Shown here in pieces: positions 52,169 through 61,520 of a stretch of 64,000 bases of DNA. Position numbers and translations under genes: made by a program. The first letter of the stretch is position 1, and each line of letters begins with the position of its first letter. The notes below the pieces were generated by a model. The model saw only the letters and a list, made by a program, of their open reading frames with translations, made no database searches and was not told the origin of the DNA. The DNA is from RUG11690 sp045616665 (lineage in GTDB: Bacteria; Bacteroidota; Bacteroidia; Bacteroidales; WCHB1-69), in the NCBI GenBank assembly GCA_045616665.1, contig JAZLHE010000056.1:3279-67278 (forward strand), in the 5' to 3' direction.

Positions 52169-53138
52169 TGTTCAATTTAGTATTATGTTAGTCAACGTTT
52201 GTAATCGGATGCAAAGATAGCATAATTTTTTATCAATCCGCATATTCATTAAAAAAATTATCCCTGTCAACATCAATATGTTACAAAATTATAATTTATA
52301 TATTAGCAATTAATAGTTAAATTATAGATTTAAAATGGGAGTTTTGGCGGTTGATAGTGCGTTTTGCGGCAACCACCCCGGCCTACGGCCACCCATGAGA
52401 CCTACGGTCGCCAGCCTATTCCGTGCGGAAACAACCACCCCGGCCTACGGCCACCCCTCCTTAAAAGGAGGGGAATTATACGGCATCTTCGCTTCCTTCT
52501 CGACGTTACATTCTCACAGATGCCGATTATTGTTTTTTATACAAAACAATTTTCTACACATTTTGTTTATTATAAAAAACACTTTTTTTATGAAAGAGAA
52601 TGATTTTTTGGGAGAATCACCACTTTTAGTTTTGTAAATAGATTCCGTCTTTGCTGTTCGCCGCCGCCCATCTGGTTTTTCCCTACCGGCAAGCCCCGCC
52701 ATTCGGCAAGCGACCGGAGGGAGCACAGCGGAACCTCATTCCACATCGTTCATTGACCTGGATGTGGCATCTCTCCGAGATGCCTGGGACCTACTCCTCA
52801 TCCCGCCCCAGATTACGCTGGCGCTTACGTCACGCCCCAGATTACGCTGGCGCTTACGTCACGCCCCAGATTACGCTGGCGCTAATCTGGGGTTATGGAG
52901 ATACGACCTCTTCGAGGTCTGTTGTGTACCTCAGACTCCTTTTTATATTTCAACCCATTGGTTTACGGCATTTTGGCTTCCCTCACGTCTAACCCCTCTA
53001 CCCTAAACCCTATACCCTACTTCGGCACCAAGTGAAGTAAAGCGGATAGCACGACGGCACAGCAAGGTGTCGGACCGCCCTAAAAACAAAAAAACACGGA
53101 TTATTTACTCCCGACAAATTCGTCATTTCTATTTTTAT
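52169..53138. repeat. Repeat-rich spacer without credible genes
   Basis: A 25-bp direct repeat occurs at 52370-52394 and 52432-52456. A hairpin CCCCTCCTT/AAGGAGGGG lies at 52454-52473. 29-bp tandem units (core CCCCAGATTACGCTGGCG) start at 52804, 52833 and 52862; the last forms a palindrome CCCCAGATT/AATCTGGGG (52864-52892). Short hairpins GGCATCTC/GAGATGCC (52767-52784) and GACCTC/GAGGTC (52905-52919) flank it. Small ORFs across it lack family features. Confidence 0.65.
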
Positions 53139-53146
53139 TATTTTTG
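53139..53146 (+). promoter_or_regulatory. -7 box of the beta-galactosidase/C10 unit
   Basis: TATTTTTG followed by CAG, 25 bp upstream of ATG 53172. Confidence 0.55.
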
Positions 53147-53171
53147 CAGCTAACTTATACGATATTCTTTT

Positions 53172-56100
53172 ATGAAACTTCGGCTTGTTTTCGTCTTGAT
53201 TTGTATTTGGTGTATAACTTCATTTTCGTATGCCCAAAACCACACCGAATGGCAAGACCCTGCCGTTTTTGAACTGAATAAACTGTACCCTCGATCCAAC
53301 ATTCCGCAAAACGATTTATGCCATAAGGATTCCTTTTTTTCACAGAGTTTGAACGGAATGTGGAAATTTAATTATGCAAACAACGCCGATGAACGGCCAA
53401 CAGATTTTTTCAATTTCGATTATGATGATGAAAACTGGCCGACATTCTCCGTTCCTACCAACTGGGAACTCAACGGCTACGGGATACCGGTTTATGTCAA
53501 TACGACGAATGATTTCGACAATTCTCAACTTCCTAAAGTTCCAATCCGGAATAATGCCGTGGGCAGTTACCGCAAATGGGCGAGCATCAGTCCGCATTGG
53601 GCAGACCGACAAGTTATTCTCAATATCGGAGGCGCAAAATCCTGCTTCTACCTTTGGGTCAACGGTCAATTTGCCGGATACAGCGAAGATTCCAAAACCA
53701 ATTCCGAGTTTGATATCACCCGCTTTATTAAGTTTGGTGAGGACAACCTCTTCGCCATCCAGGTTTTTAAGTGGAGCGACGGCTCCTACTTCGAATGTCA
53801 GGATTTTTGGCGTTTGAGTGGTATTGAAAGGGATATTACCTTGTACGCACAGCCCAAAACACATATCTTAGACTTTAAAATCAATGCCGACTTAGACGCT
53901 TCTTTTAACAACGGCATATTAGATGCAGATGTCATCATCGAAAATGTTGACAGTTTAAAAAAAGAGAACCTTCGCCTGCAAATGGATGTTTATGCTATTC
54001 AGGGAAGTATGTTTGAACGTGTGGTGCCGACCTATTCCGAATCTTTTCATATCAATGCCAATGACAGAAAGAGCATTCATTTTCACCAAACGATTCCTGA
54101 GATATTTCCCTGGACCGCCGAGACTCCCCATTTATATTATGTGAATTTTACTTTATTTCATAACGACAAAATCATTGCTTCAAATGGAACGCGTGTGGGT
54201 TTTCGCCATATTGCCATTGAAGACGGACTGCTGAAAATCAATGGACAGCCGGTGACGATTCGCGGGGTGAACCGACACGAACACGACCCATTGACAGGTC
54301 ACGTGGCCACGCAGCGCATCAAGGAAGACCTGGAACTGATGAAGGCCAACAACATCAATACGGTGCGCACCTGCCATTATCCGAATGACCCTCTGTTTTA
54401 CAATCTTTGCGACCAAATTGGTCTTTACGTCATTGACGAAGCCAACGCGGAATCCCACGCACAAGGATATGGGGAAAGTTCGTTGGCCAAACGCGCTGAC
54501 TTTTTGGAAGCCACGGTAGCACGCACCCGCAATATGTACGAACGCGACAAAAACCATCCCTGCGTTATCACTTGGTCGTTGGGCAACGAATCCGGAAACG
54601 GCATTTGCTACGAAGCCGCCTACGACTGGCTGAAAGCCAAAGACAGCACGCGCCCCGTGCAATATGAGCGTGCCCTTTACGAGCGCAATACCGACATTGT
54701 GGCCATTATGTATCCTTCGGTGGAAGAGATTGCCGAATATGGTCGCGGCGCCCACAACCGTCCGTTCATCATGTGCGAATACGCGCACGCCATGGGCAAC
54801 AGCTGCGGCGGCTTGCAGGATTATTGGGACACCATCTACAAATACCCGCTGCTTCAGGGCGGCTGCATTTGGGACTGGGTGGATCAAGGCCTCCTGACGC
54901 ACGATGAAAGCGGCAAAGCCTACTATGCCTACGGCGGCGACTTCACTCAACCGATTAACCTGGCAGCACAGACCGCCAACATCGTCAATCCGGCGGTGAA
55001 AGTGCCTTCCGATGGCAATTTCTGTATCAACGGCCTGGTTGCCCCCAACCGCACGCCGCATCCGCAACTTGCCGAAGTCAAGAAAGTGTATCAGCCAATG
55101 AAAATGGAGGCTATTGATATGGAAAATTTACAATTCCGCATCATCAACCGATTTGATTTCAGCAATTTGGATGAATATACACTACGTTACCGGCTACGCC
55201 CTGATGTGGCCCACGAAAAACCCGTACATCCGGACAGATTTCTGCAATACGAAACGGATTCGCTTTGCGGCGAACTGTCGCTGAACGTTGCTCCACACGA
55301 CACGCTCAATTTCACTTTGCCGTCACAGCTTAAGCATTTTCTCGAAACACTGAACCCATTGCCGCCGGGTCGGAATGTGACGCTTGATTTTTACTTGGTT
55401 TCAAAGGAAAATACAAAAGACCACGTCATCGCGTACGAGCAATTCCACCTTCCTGTTGTCAGAGCACATAGACAATTTATCAAGCACAATCCAACCATAC
55501 TTCTGAATGATGCCCAAGATTCGATAGCCACCGCTGTTTTCAACGGCATCACCCTTCGTTTCAACACCAAACAGGGAATCATCAGCTCCATTGAGAAAAA
55601 CGGGAAACAGATTCTTGTGGAAGGTCCCAAACTCTGCTTTTGGCGACCACCCACCGACAATGATGAACGCGACGCGCACGGAGAATTACTGTGGGATAGA
55701 TTGGGATTCAACAATTTGCATTTTGAATTAAAGAATCTGTTAATTAAAAAAATTAAAAGTATTGAAACCAGCAGCATTCTTTGCATTTGGCAGGTCAATA
55801 ATGACAATCAAGAAAAAGTTTGTTCAATTCGGCAATTATACACCATCCACGAGTCGGGCGACATTTATATCAACAATGTCATCAATCCTGAAACGTGGGT
55901 TACCTGTTTACCCAAAGTCGGAATGCAGATGAAAGTAGCCAAAGACCTCATTCATACAGAATGGGTGGGCTACGGACAAGAAACTTATCCGGATAGAAAG
56001 TCGGCGGGTTTTGTAAGCCATTATGAATGTCCAACGAACGATTTGTTTCACCATTTTATTCGTCCACAAGCCGCCGGAAACCGAATGAAAACCCGCTATG

Positions 56101-56936
56101 TGTCCCTGTTCAACAAACAGCATCAGCGAATGCTTTCTGCGCAACTGATTGATAACCAGTGCCAATTCAGTATTTATCCTTATACGGACGAAAATATTGA
56201 AAGGGCACAGCACGAAAACGATTTAGAAGAAGCGGACTTTTATACCCTGAATATGGATTATCGGCAAAGCGGATTAGGTACTGCCACTTGCGGTCCGAGC
56301 ACCCAAGAACCCTATATAATCAAGGCAAAACCCGAAAGTTTTACCTTGCATTTGCAAATAGGTGAAAATCAATATTTCGACGATTTATTTGTTGAGAAAA
56401 ACCGCATAGATTATTTCGAATATCTGGTTAACACCGTGCCGAAAACCCAGAAGTCAAACATTCAGCAAATTCATTGGGAAAGCGAGGCTTCAGCCCCTTA
56501 CAATGAACGCGTCAATTCGACTCTCACGGACGGACAAATCGGCAATCCTGCCGATTATCACGAAGGTTGGATAGGATTTTTTGGAGATACAATGACTTGC
56601 ACGCTGCAAATTTCACCGAGCAAAGAAAAAACAAGGGAATTGATGCTGAGTTTCTCGCATAATCCAACGCAATGGGTATTTTTACCCCAAAAGGTGCTGA
56701 TTTCCTATTCAAAAGACGGGAAAAAATTCAGCAAAGCAGAAGAAATCGCTTTGCCCATTAATCCTATTTTGAAGCAAAACGAGCAGGCGGAAGTCTATAT
56801 TTTACGACATAAGATTGCAAATAAGAAGATTCGTTTTATAAAAATTTCCGCCCAACCCGTGGAAAAAATGCCTGAATGGCATAGCAATCCGGGAGAAAAA
56901 TCGTGGATTATGATTGACGAAATCAAATGTAAATAA
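53172..56936 (+). CDS. GH2 beta-galactosidase, secreted, with C-terminal extension
   Basis: 1,254 residues, larger than LacZ (about 1,020). The signal peptide ends in ITSFSYAQ. The order is: GH2 sugar-binding domain (LNGMWKFNYANN, VNGQFAGYSEDSK), Ig-like domain, TIM barrel with acid/base Glu473 in WSLGNESGNG and nucleophile Glu536 in IMCEYAHAMGN, a second Ig domain, and the Bgal_small_N domain (LCFWRPPTDNDERDAHG). The last 160 residues resemble a discoidin/F5-8 type C carbohydrate-binding domain (LTDGQIGNPADYHEGWIGFF). It should cut terminal beta-galactosides outside the cytoplasm. The C10 protease starts 6 bp later. Confidence 0.93.
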   Translation: MKLRLVFVLICIWCITSFSYAQNHTEWQDPAVFELNKLYPRSNIPQNDLCHKDSFFSQSLNGMWKFNYANNADERPTDFFNFDYDDENWPTFSVPTNWELNGYGIPVYVNTTNDFDNSQLPKVPIRNNAVGSYRKWASISPHWADRQVILNIGGAKSCFYLWVNGQFAGYSEDSKTNSEFDITRFIKFGEDNLFAIQVFKWSDGSYFECQDFWRLSGIERDITLYAQPKTHILDFKINADLDASFNNGILDADVIIENVDSLKKENLRLQMDVYAIQGSMFERVVPTYSESFHINANDRKSIHFHQTIPEIFPWTAETPHLYYVNFTLFHNDKIIASNGTRVGFRHIAIEDGLLKINGQPVTIRGVNRHEHDPLTGHVATQRIKEDLELMKANNINTVRTCHYPNDPLFYNLCDQIGLYVIDEANAESHAQGYGESSLAKRADFLEATVARTRNMYERDKNHPCVITWSLGNESGNGICYEAAYDWLKAKDSTRPVQYERALYERNTDIVAIMYPSVEEIAEYGRGAHNRPFIMCEYAHAMGNSCGGLQDYWDTIYKYPLLQGGCIWDWVDQGLLTHDESGKAYYAYGGDFTQPINLAAQTANIVNPAVKVPSDGNFCINGLVAPNRTPHPQLAEVKKVYQPMKMEAIDMENLQFRIINRFDFSNLDEYTLRYRLRPDVAHEKPVHPDRFLQYETDSLCGELSLNVAPHDTLNFTLPSQLKHFLETLNPLPPGRNVTLDFYLVSKENTKDHVIAYEQFHLPVVRAHRQFIKHNPTILLNDAQDSIATAVFNGITLRFNTKQGIISSIEKNGKQILVEGPKLCFWRPPTDNDERDAHGELLWDRLGFNNLHFELKNLLIKKIKSIETSSILCIWQVNNDNQEKVCSIRQLYTIHESGDIYINNVINPETWVTCLPKVGMQMKVAKDLIHTEWVGYGQETYPDRKSAGFVSHYECPTNDLFHHFIRPQAAGNRMKTRYVSLFNKQHQRMLSAQLIDNQCQFSIYPYTDENIERAQHENDLEEADFYTLNMDYRQSGLGTATCGPSTQEPYIIKAKPESFTLHLQIGENQYFDDLFVEKNRIDYFEYLVNTVPKTQKSNIQQIHWESEASAPYNERVNSTLTDGQIGNPADYHEGWIGFFGDTMTCTLQISPSKEKTRELMLSFSHNPTQWVFLPQKVLISYSKDGKKFSKAEEIALPINPILKQNEQAEVYILRHKIANKKIRFIKISAQPVEKMPEWHSNPGEKSWIMIDEIKCK

Positions 56937-56942
56937 TTAAAT

Positions 56943-58373
56943 ATGAAAAAAAACAGCTCTATATTCATCGTTTTTCTGATTCTTCTGACTTCATTTTCAG
57001 CCAAATCACAAGAAATTGACAGCGTCACGGCGAAAAATGTGGCAAAAAATTTCTATCGAACACTCCCAAAAGCAACCACACGCGGTTTTCAAGCCTCTAT
57101 TGCCTATCAATCTGAAATCATAAGTTCACAAAAAGGCAGCAGCGTTGGATTTTACATCATCAATTTGGGTGACGAAGGTTTTGTCATCGTCAGTGGGGAC
57201 CAAAAAGTGCAACCCATTTTAGGATTTTCCACGGAAGGAGCATTTCATTCAGAGAACATACCCGAGAATCTGCATTTTTTACTACGGGAATACGACAAAG
57301 AAATTCAAGCCATCATAGAAAGTCCAGCAACCGACTCACATTGTTTTGACCAAAAATGGGCATCATTAACGCAGTCCAGGTCAAAAATTAGGGCAACAGG
57401 CACCGTGGTTGTCGGGCCATTGGTAACATCAAAATGGACACAGGGAAAATATTACAACAACCATTGTCCCGTAGATGCCAGTGCGCCAGCAGCGGCGGGA
57501 GGCCACGCATTGGTAGGTTGCGGTGCCATTGTGATGGGGCAGGTCATGCGCTATTGGCACTATCCTATCACGGGTAGCGGCACCCATTCGTACAACAGCG
57601 GCAGTTACGGCACCCTTTCCGCCGATTTCGGCAACACCATCTACGACTATGACAATATGCCTGTACGACTCTTGAATTCCTCAACTAATGAGCAAGTCGA
57701 GGCAGTTTCAACTTTGCTGTATCACTGTGGTGTGGCCGTGAATATGAATTACGGACCTTCGGCCAGCTGGTCCAATTCCAACAACATCGTGGCGGCCATG
57801 TCCAACTATTTCAGCTATCCCGCCACGATTGAATACATTGAGCGAAGTTCTACCAATGCCACCACCTGGCTTGAACTTATCAAGGGTGAATTGGACGATT
57901 TTGCCCCCTTCTTTTATGGCGGAACGGGCAGTCAAGGCGGCCACGTCTTTGTATGTGACGGCTACCGTGACGACAACTTCGTGCACATCAACTGGGGCCT
58001 GGGCTCCTACGACGGCTATTTTGCCGTTACCGCACTCAATCCCGGACCATACAATTTCAGTTCTTCACAAGCCATCATCATTGGCATTCGCGGACCGGAA
58101 CCGCCGGTCAGTATTACCGACAACAAGACTGGCAACATCACCATTTATCCCAATCCCACATCTGACCTTCTGCGTATTGAAACCACGGGAAAACTCAATG
58201 GCGCCAATCTTTCCCTTTACGACATCAACGGCCGACTTCTGCTTTCAGACAAAATCAATATGGATGGGCAAAATTCTTATTCCATTCACTTGAAACATCT
58301 ATCAAAAGGAATGTATTTTTTATCAATTGATAATGAAAACAATCATTTTTGGGAAAAAGTAATCGTAGAATAA
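56943..58373 (+). CDS. C10 (streptopain-like) cysteine peptidase with T9SS type A sorting domain
   Basis: 476 residues: signal peptide (IVFLILLTSFSAKSQ), a Spi-like propeptide (about 25-130), the C10 catalytic domain with nucleophile Cys193 in LVGCGAIVMGQVMRYW and His334 in GGHVFVCDGYR followed by NWGLGSYDGYF, and a T9SS type A C-terminal domain (about 395-476: ITIYPNPTSDLLRIE, LSLYDINGRLLL, LSKGMYFLSI). It should be exported by the type IX system and act at the surface. It is cotranscribed with the GH2 enzyme, so glycoprotein breakdown is a reasonable inference. Confidence 0.93.
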   Translation: MKKNSSIFIVFLILLTSFSAKSQEIDSVTAKNVAKNFYRTLPKATTRGFQASIAYQSEIISSQKGSSVGFYIINLGDEGFVIVSGDQKVQPILGFSTEGAFHSENIPENLHFLLREYDKEIQAIIESPATDSHCFDQKWASLTQSRSKIRATGTVVVGPLVTSKWTQGKYYNNHCPVDASAPAAAGGHALVGCGAIVMGQVMRYWHYPITGSGTHSYNSGSYGTLSADFGNTIYDYDNMPVRLLNSSTNEQVEAVSTLLYHCGVAVNMNYGPSASWSNSNNIVAAMSNYFSYPATIEYIERSSTNATTWLELIKGELDDFAPFFYGGTGSQGGHVFVCDGYRDDNFVHINWGLGSYDGYFAVTALNPGPYNFSSSQAIIIGIRGPEPPVSITDNKTGNITIYPNPTSDLLRIETTGKLNGANLSLYDINGRLLLSDKINMDGQNSYSIHLKHLSKGMYFLSIDNENNHFWEKVIVE

Positions 58374-58474
58374 ATAAATTTCAGTTCCTTTGTATTTGGT
58401 AGTCGAATGGGCTAACTCAACATTTGTACCGCTAAAATAATCACAAAAAAACTCGGTTTCCCAAGACAATGCCC

Positions 58475-59251
58475 TTATTTTACAGATATGATAATCGGGT
58501 TTTCAGGATCTGACGGGTTGTGTAAGGTAACGTATTCGCTATTTTCTTCCAGAATGGCTTGCCTCATTATCAATAGGTTGCGACCCACCTGCACACAATC
58601 TTCCCCTATCAGTTCCTTTATTTCCTTCAAGGTCGTTAGGGTCGTGTATTCGCCATCTCGGGTGAAATAATGCGTGTAGTTCCTGTCTTGTCTGCAATAG
58701 AGCAATTGGGGTATTTCTATAAAACAGTCTTCCTTCTGATTGTCCTTTACTCTAAGCAGATGTAGCTGGTTCGCAGAGGCCGCTTTCATATTCTTTTCCT
58801 CACTAACCGCCTTTTCATATAGTCCGAAAAGTATGTAGATGGCCAGTGTCGCGATGTTCCTCATAAAGATGGCCGCAATGTCTTGTACAAACAGTCCCGT
58901 TTGAAAGGGAACTGGAACTTTTGCATAAAAGTATTTGTCCAGGTACGGCTTCAGAAAGCCGACTTCACAACAACTCCACACGAGGGCGGTGACGATAGCC
59001 ATAACGACATACTGGGTATATTTTCTCTGTAATAGGAACTTTGGTATAAGAAAACAATAGTGCAGGTAAAGAAACAACAGCACAAACGCCGCACACGCAT
59101 ACTCCAGATAGGCCGGGTGAGGTATTAGCGGACGCATCACCGACATGTGGGTGAACACGTAGGCAAAGCCCACGCAAAAAATCAAATGAAAAGCCCAATT
59201 TCTTCCGAAACGATGTGAAAACAGGGTGCTTTTCGTCCAGTTTTCGTCCAT
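58475..59251 (-). CDS. Membrane-embedded LytTR family transcriptional regulator
   Basis: 258 residues from ATG 59251; the frame is open 31 codons further, into the promoter. Four hydrophobic helices lie near residues 18-36, 47-68, 80-98 and 125-147, followed by a C-terminal LytTR DNA-binding domain (about 160-258: CFIEIPQLLYCRQDRNYTHY, TTLKEIKELIG, GRNLLIMR). There is no receiver domain, so it is a one-component regulator that may sense a signal within the membrane. The first codons (DENWTKS) contain one arm of a long inverted repeat. The small cysteine-rich peptide gene diverges from it, a layout that suggests joint control. A truncated duplicate of its start lies at 63643. Confidence 0.85.
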   Translation of the reverse strand: MDENWTKSTLFSHRFGRNWAFHLIFCVGFAYVFTHMSVMRPLIPHPAYLEYACAAFVLLFLYLHYCFLIPKFLLQRKYTQYVVMAIVTALVWSCCEVGFLKPYLDKYFYAKVPVPFQTGLFVQDIAAIFMRNIATLAIYILFGLYEKAVSEEKNMKAASANQLHLLRVKDNQKEDCFIEIPQLLYCRQDRNYTHYFTRDGEYTTLTTLKEIKELIGEDCVQVGRNLLIMRQAILEENSEYVTLHNPSDPENPIIISVK

Positions 59252-59398
59252 AATCCGTTTATAATCATTTTTTTCAAGGCAAATGTATGAAAAAAAACAA
59301 GGTGAAACGACAAAAATTTTCGGTCTCGTAAAACATTGACACATTGTTCGTTAGGACGAAAACTGGACGAAAAGTTGACGAAAACTGGACGAACTTTG
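59229..59398. promoter_or_regulatory. Iteron array and inverted repeat between regulator and peptide gene
   Basis: Plus strand: 11-bp units GACGAAAACTG (59355), GACGAAAAGTT (59366), GACGAAAACTG (59377) and GACGAACTTTG (59388). The 21 bp at 59354-59374 are perfectly inverted at 59229-59249, inside the first codons of the LytTR gene. Direct repeats at about one helical turn are expected of LytTR operators. A minus-strand TACATTTG (59280-59287) could be the regulator promoter. The same arrangement recurs at 63673-63841. Confidence 0.65.
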
Positions 59399-59441
59399 AC
59401 GATTTTTCTCATACAACGCGGTGACTTTTTTGTTTTATTTG

Positions 59442-59449
59442 TAAATTTG
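59442..59449 (+). promoter_or_regulatory. -7 box of the small peptide / S41 unit
   Basis: TAAATTTG, 31 bp upstream of ATG 59481 and 44 bp downstream of the last iteron. Confidence 0.5.
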
Positions 59450-59480
59450 TAAGAAAAAAATCAAACCAAACTTTTGTTTT

Positions 59481-59615
59481 ATGAAAAAAATCAGCTTTGC
59501 ATTTGTGTTGGCATTTTTGTTGCTTTGTCTCTGTCGGTGTGCCAAGCCGGTGGAACACGTCCATTCCAACAATCAGGGAATTTACTCCGGCAGCCAATAT
59601 TACAGAAACAATTAA
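59481..59615 (+). CDS. Small cysteine-rich exported peptide (44 aa)
   Basis: 44 codons: a KKISFAFVLAFLLLCLCRC leader, then a polar tail of about 24 residues with His, Asn, Ser and Tyr (AKPVEHVHSNNQGIYSG and so on). It could be a tiny lipoprotein, but the Cys residues do not form a clean lipobox, or a secreted signalling peptide. The same start and leader recur at 63924 with only one synonymous base change in the visible 77 bp. It lies directly after the iteron array, opposite the LytTR regulator. RiPP precursor is an alternative in view of the nearby radical SAM relic; I cannot decide. Confidence 0.65.
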   Translation: MKKISFAFVLAFLLLCLCRCAKPVEHVHSNNQGIYSGSQYYRNN

Positions 59616-59625
59616 CAGCGGAAAT

Positions 59626-59808
59626 ATGAACCGATTGCTTTATTTGCTGGGAAAGAACAACTTCATTAATGATGTTCCCGTTGCGTGTGTGCCGGCAACG
59701 GGAACGAAAAAGCCGACAAGGCTAAAGGCGATGCGCGACACTGCGACCAGGGTAAAAAAAATGTTTTCTCCCGCCGCACTAGTGAGTGCTGTGCATAAAA
59801 CACATTAA
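59626..59808 (+). CDS. Possible 60-aa small ORF of unknown function
   Basis: ATG 59626 opens 60 codons beginning NRLLYLLGKNNFINDVPVAC and rich in Lys, Arg, Thr and Ala at the end. It starts 10 bp after the 44-aa peptide stop. No family is recognised, and composition is only mildly coding-like. The open frame upstream of this ATG is the shifted frame of the peptide gene. It may be real or chance. Confidence 0.3.
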   Translation: MNRLLYLLGKNNFINDVPVACVPATGTKKPTRLKAMRDTATRVKKMFSPAALVSAVHKTH

Positions 59809-59898
59809 AAAAACCTGTAGATGCACCTGGCTTGATTTCAGTAATACAATAAATAAAACCTATTGTTGTTCTTGTAATTGTTTAAATCAATAAATTCC

Positions 59899-61512
59899 AT
59901 GAAACAGTTTTTTGTCATCATTTTGCTGTGTAATATAGTTTATACTTCGTTTTCAAAAATTATTGAAGGAGGTGCTTATTATTCAACCACAAAAGAAATC
60001 ACTTTTGATCTAGACCATTCAGATTACATGCGAGATTGGTATATTTCAACAGAAGATGATCCTAATGTCCTTTATCTATATTGTGAAAATCCGATAGAAC
60101 TGACATTCCATCTTCCCTCTCAAGATTTGAATTTTCTGGTTTCAAATCTAGACACCATCCGTTTGGTGTTTATTATCAATGACAAAGATTCTATCAATAC
60201 GTTGATTATTGGTGTACACGATATTCCCAACAACATTAGTGAGGACGAAAAACTGTTTCATTTAAGCCGCCTATGGAGTGAGGTGAAATATAATTTTGTC
60301 AATATTGACCAAATTGATTTTGATTGGGACAGTCTGTATAAAGCCTATATTCCTTTGGTAAAGAACACGAGCAACGATTATGATTTTTATCGGATTTTAC
60401 AGCGTTTTTACGCAACACTCCACGATGGCCACACTGAAGTCTATATGCCATATTCTCTAACGGCATACGAAGATTATGTTCCAGTAGCAATAGACTATTT
60501 CGACAAGCAGCTGTATATTACATCAACTATAGCCCAAGACTACGACTCCTCCTTTTTGGCTGCTAAAATACTTATGATTAACAATATTCCTATTCATCAA
60601 TACTTACAAGATAGCATTTCCCCTTATATATCTGCTTCCACAGAACAATCTCTTTGGACGCGGATTCCACAAGCCATTTGTTATGGATTGCGTTGCAAAC
60701 CCTTGGTTTTTGAAATACAAAAACAAAATGGCGAAAAAGCCAGTATGAATTTGGTACGTAATGGTGAAGCTACAAGACGCGAGAACATTCAGCATTGCAG
60801 GTTAAGGGAAAAGACTTCTGAACCTTGGGATTTTGTTCAACTGTTTTGGCATCAGGATTCTATTCTTCAACTATCTATCAATTCATTCTACCCAGATGAA
60901 TATGTAATATCGCTTATAGCTAAGAAGGAGAATGAAATACAAAAGGCAAAAGGGCTGATTATAGATTTGAGACAAAATGGTGGAGGATCCACTGTCGTCG
61001 CCCATTATTTACAGTCTCACTTGACCCAAGCACCTTATTTTATCAATTTTGCATGGCAAAGCCGTATTAATGACGGGGTAAGAAAAGCCAATGGCAATTG
61101 GATCAAGGAATACAAAGATTATTATTTAGAAAAGGCCTATCGAACAGAAGCTGGGGATACCATTGCTATAGCAGACTCTATACAGCGATGGTCCATGCCA
61201 ACCGTAGTCCTTTTCGGCGAATACACATTCTCCGCGGCAGAAGATTTTTTGGTCAATCTGTACGAAACTCCCAATCGACCTTTATTTATTGGCAAAGAAT
61301 CTGGAGGTTCAACTGGGTCGCCACTGGTAATAAACGACCTTCCTTTAGACGGATACGCTAGATTATGTACTCGAAGAATCCTTTTTCCGTATAGTCAGAC
61401 AGCATTTGTTGGGAAAGGGGTTCAACCTGACATAGAAATTTCAACATCTTTCAACAATTTTCTTACTGGAGAAGACGTTACATTACAAAAAACAATAGAA
61501 TTATTCCATTAA
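59899..61512 (+). CDS. S41 family peptidase 1
   Basis: 537 residues from ATG 59899 (signal KQFFVIILLCNIVYTSFS). An N-terminal beta domain is followed by a helical region (EDEKLFHLSRLWSEVKYNF), DGHTEVYMP, and the S41 catalytic core: GLIIDLRQNGGGST and TFSAAEDFLV, with nucleophile Ser445, then GKESGGSTGSPLVI. It belongs to the tricorn/C-terminal-processing peptidase group. Periplasmic or surface processing of a small peptide is an inference from its position after the 44-aa peptide and before the radical SAM relic. Confidence 0.9.
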   Translation: MKQFFVIILLCNIVYTSFSKIIEGGAYYSTTKEITFDLDHSDYMRDWYISTEDDPNVLYLYCENPIELTFHLPSQDLNFLVSNLDTIRLVFIINDKDSINTLIIGVHDIPNNISEDEKLFHLSRLWSEVKYNFVNIDQIDFDWDSLYKAYIPLVKNTSNDYDFYRILQRFYATLHDGHTEVYMPYSLTAYEDYVPVAIDYFDKQLYITSTIAQDYDSSFLAAKILMINNIPIHQYLQDSISPYISASTEQSLWTRIPQAICYGLRCKPLVFEIQKQNGEKASMNLVRNGEATRRENIQHCRLREKTSEPWDFVQLFWHQDSILQLSINSFYPDEYVISLIAKKENEIQKAKGLIIDLRQNGGGSTVVAHYLQSHLTQAPYFINFAWQSRINDGVRKANGNWIKEYKDYYLEKAYRTEAGDTIAIADSIQRWSMPTVVLFGEYTFSAAEDFLVNLYETPNRPLFIGKESGGSTGSPLVINDLPLDGYARLCTRRILFPYSQTAFVGKGVQPDIEISTSFNNFLTGEDVTLQKTIELFH

Positions 61513-61520
61513 TATGATTT

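Noticed and set aside
52804..52892. Possible CRISPR array
   Set aside because: The 29-bp units abut directly with no spacers, and no cas genes are in the window. It is a simple tandem repeat.
54180..55067. 295-codon minus-strand ORF inside the beta-galactosidase gene
   Set aside because: It is the antisense of the well-supported GH2 TIM-barrel region; high local GC and codon bias keep the opposite frame open. No family motifs.
59355..59398. Iterons as a replication origin
   Set aside because: No replication initiator gene is near. The array lies between divergent promoters of a regulator and a peptide, so an operator is more likely.
59497..59625. N-terminal extension of the 60-aa ORF
   Set aside because: This stretch is the shifted frame of the 44-aa peptide gene; if the ORF is real, it starts at ATG 59626.
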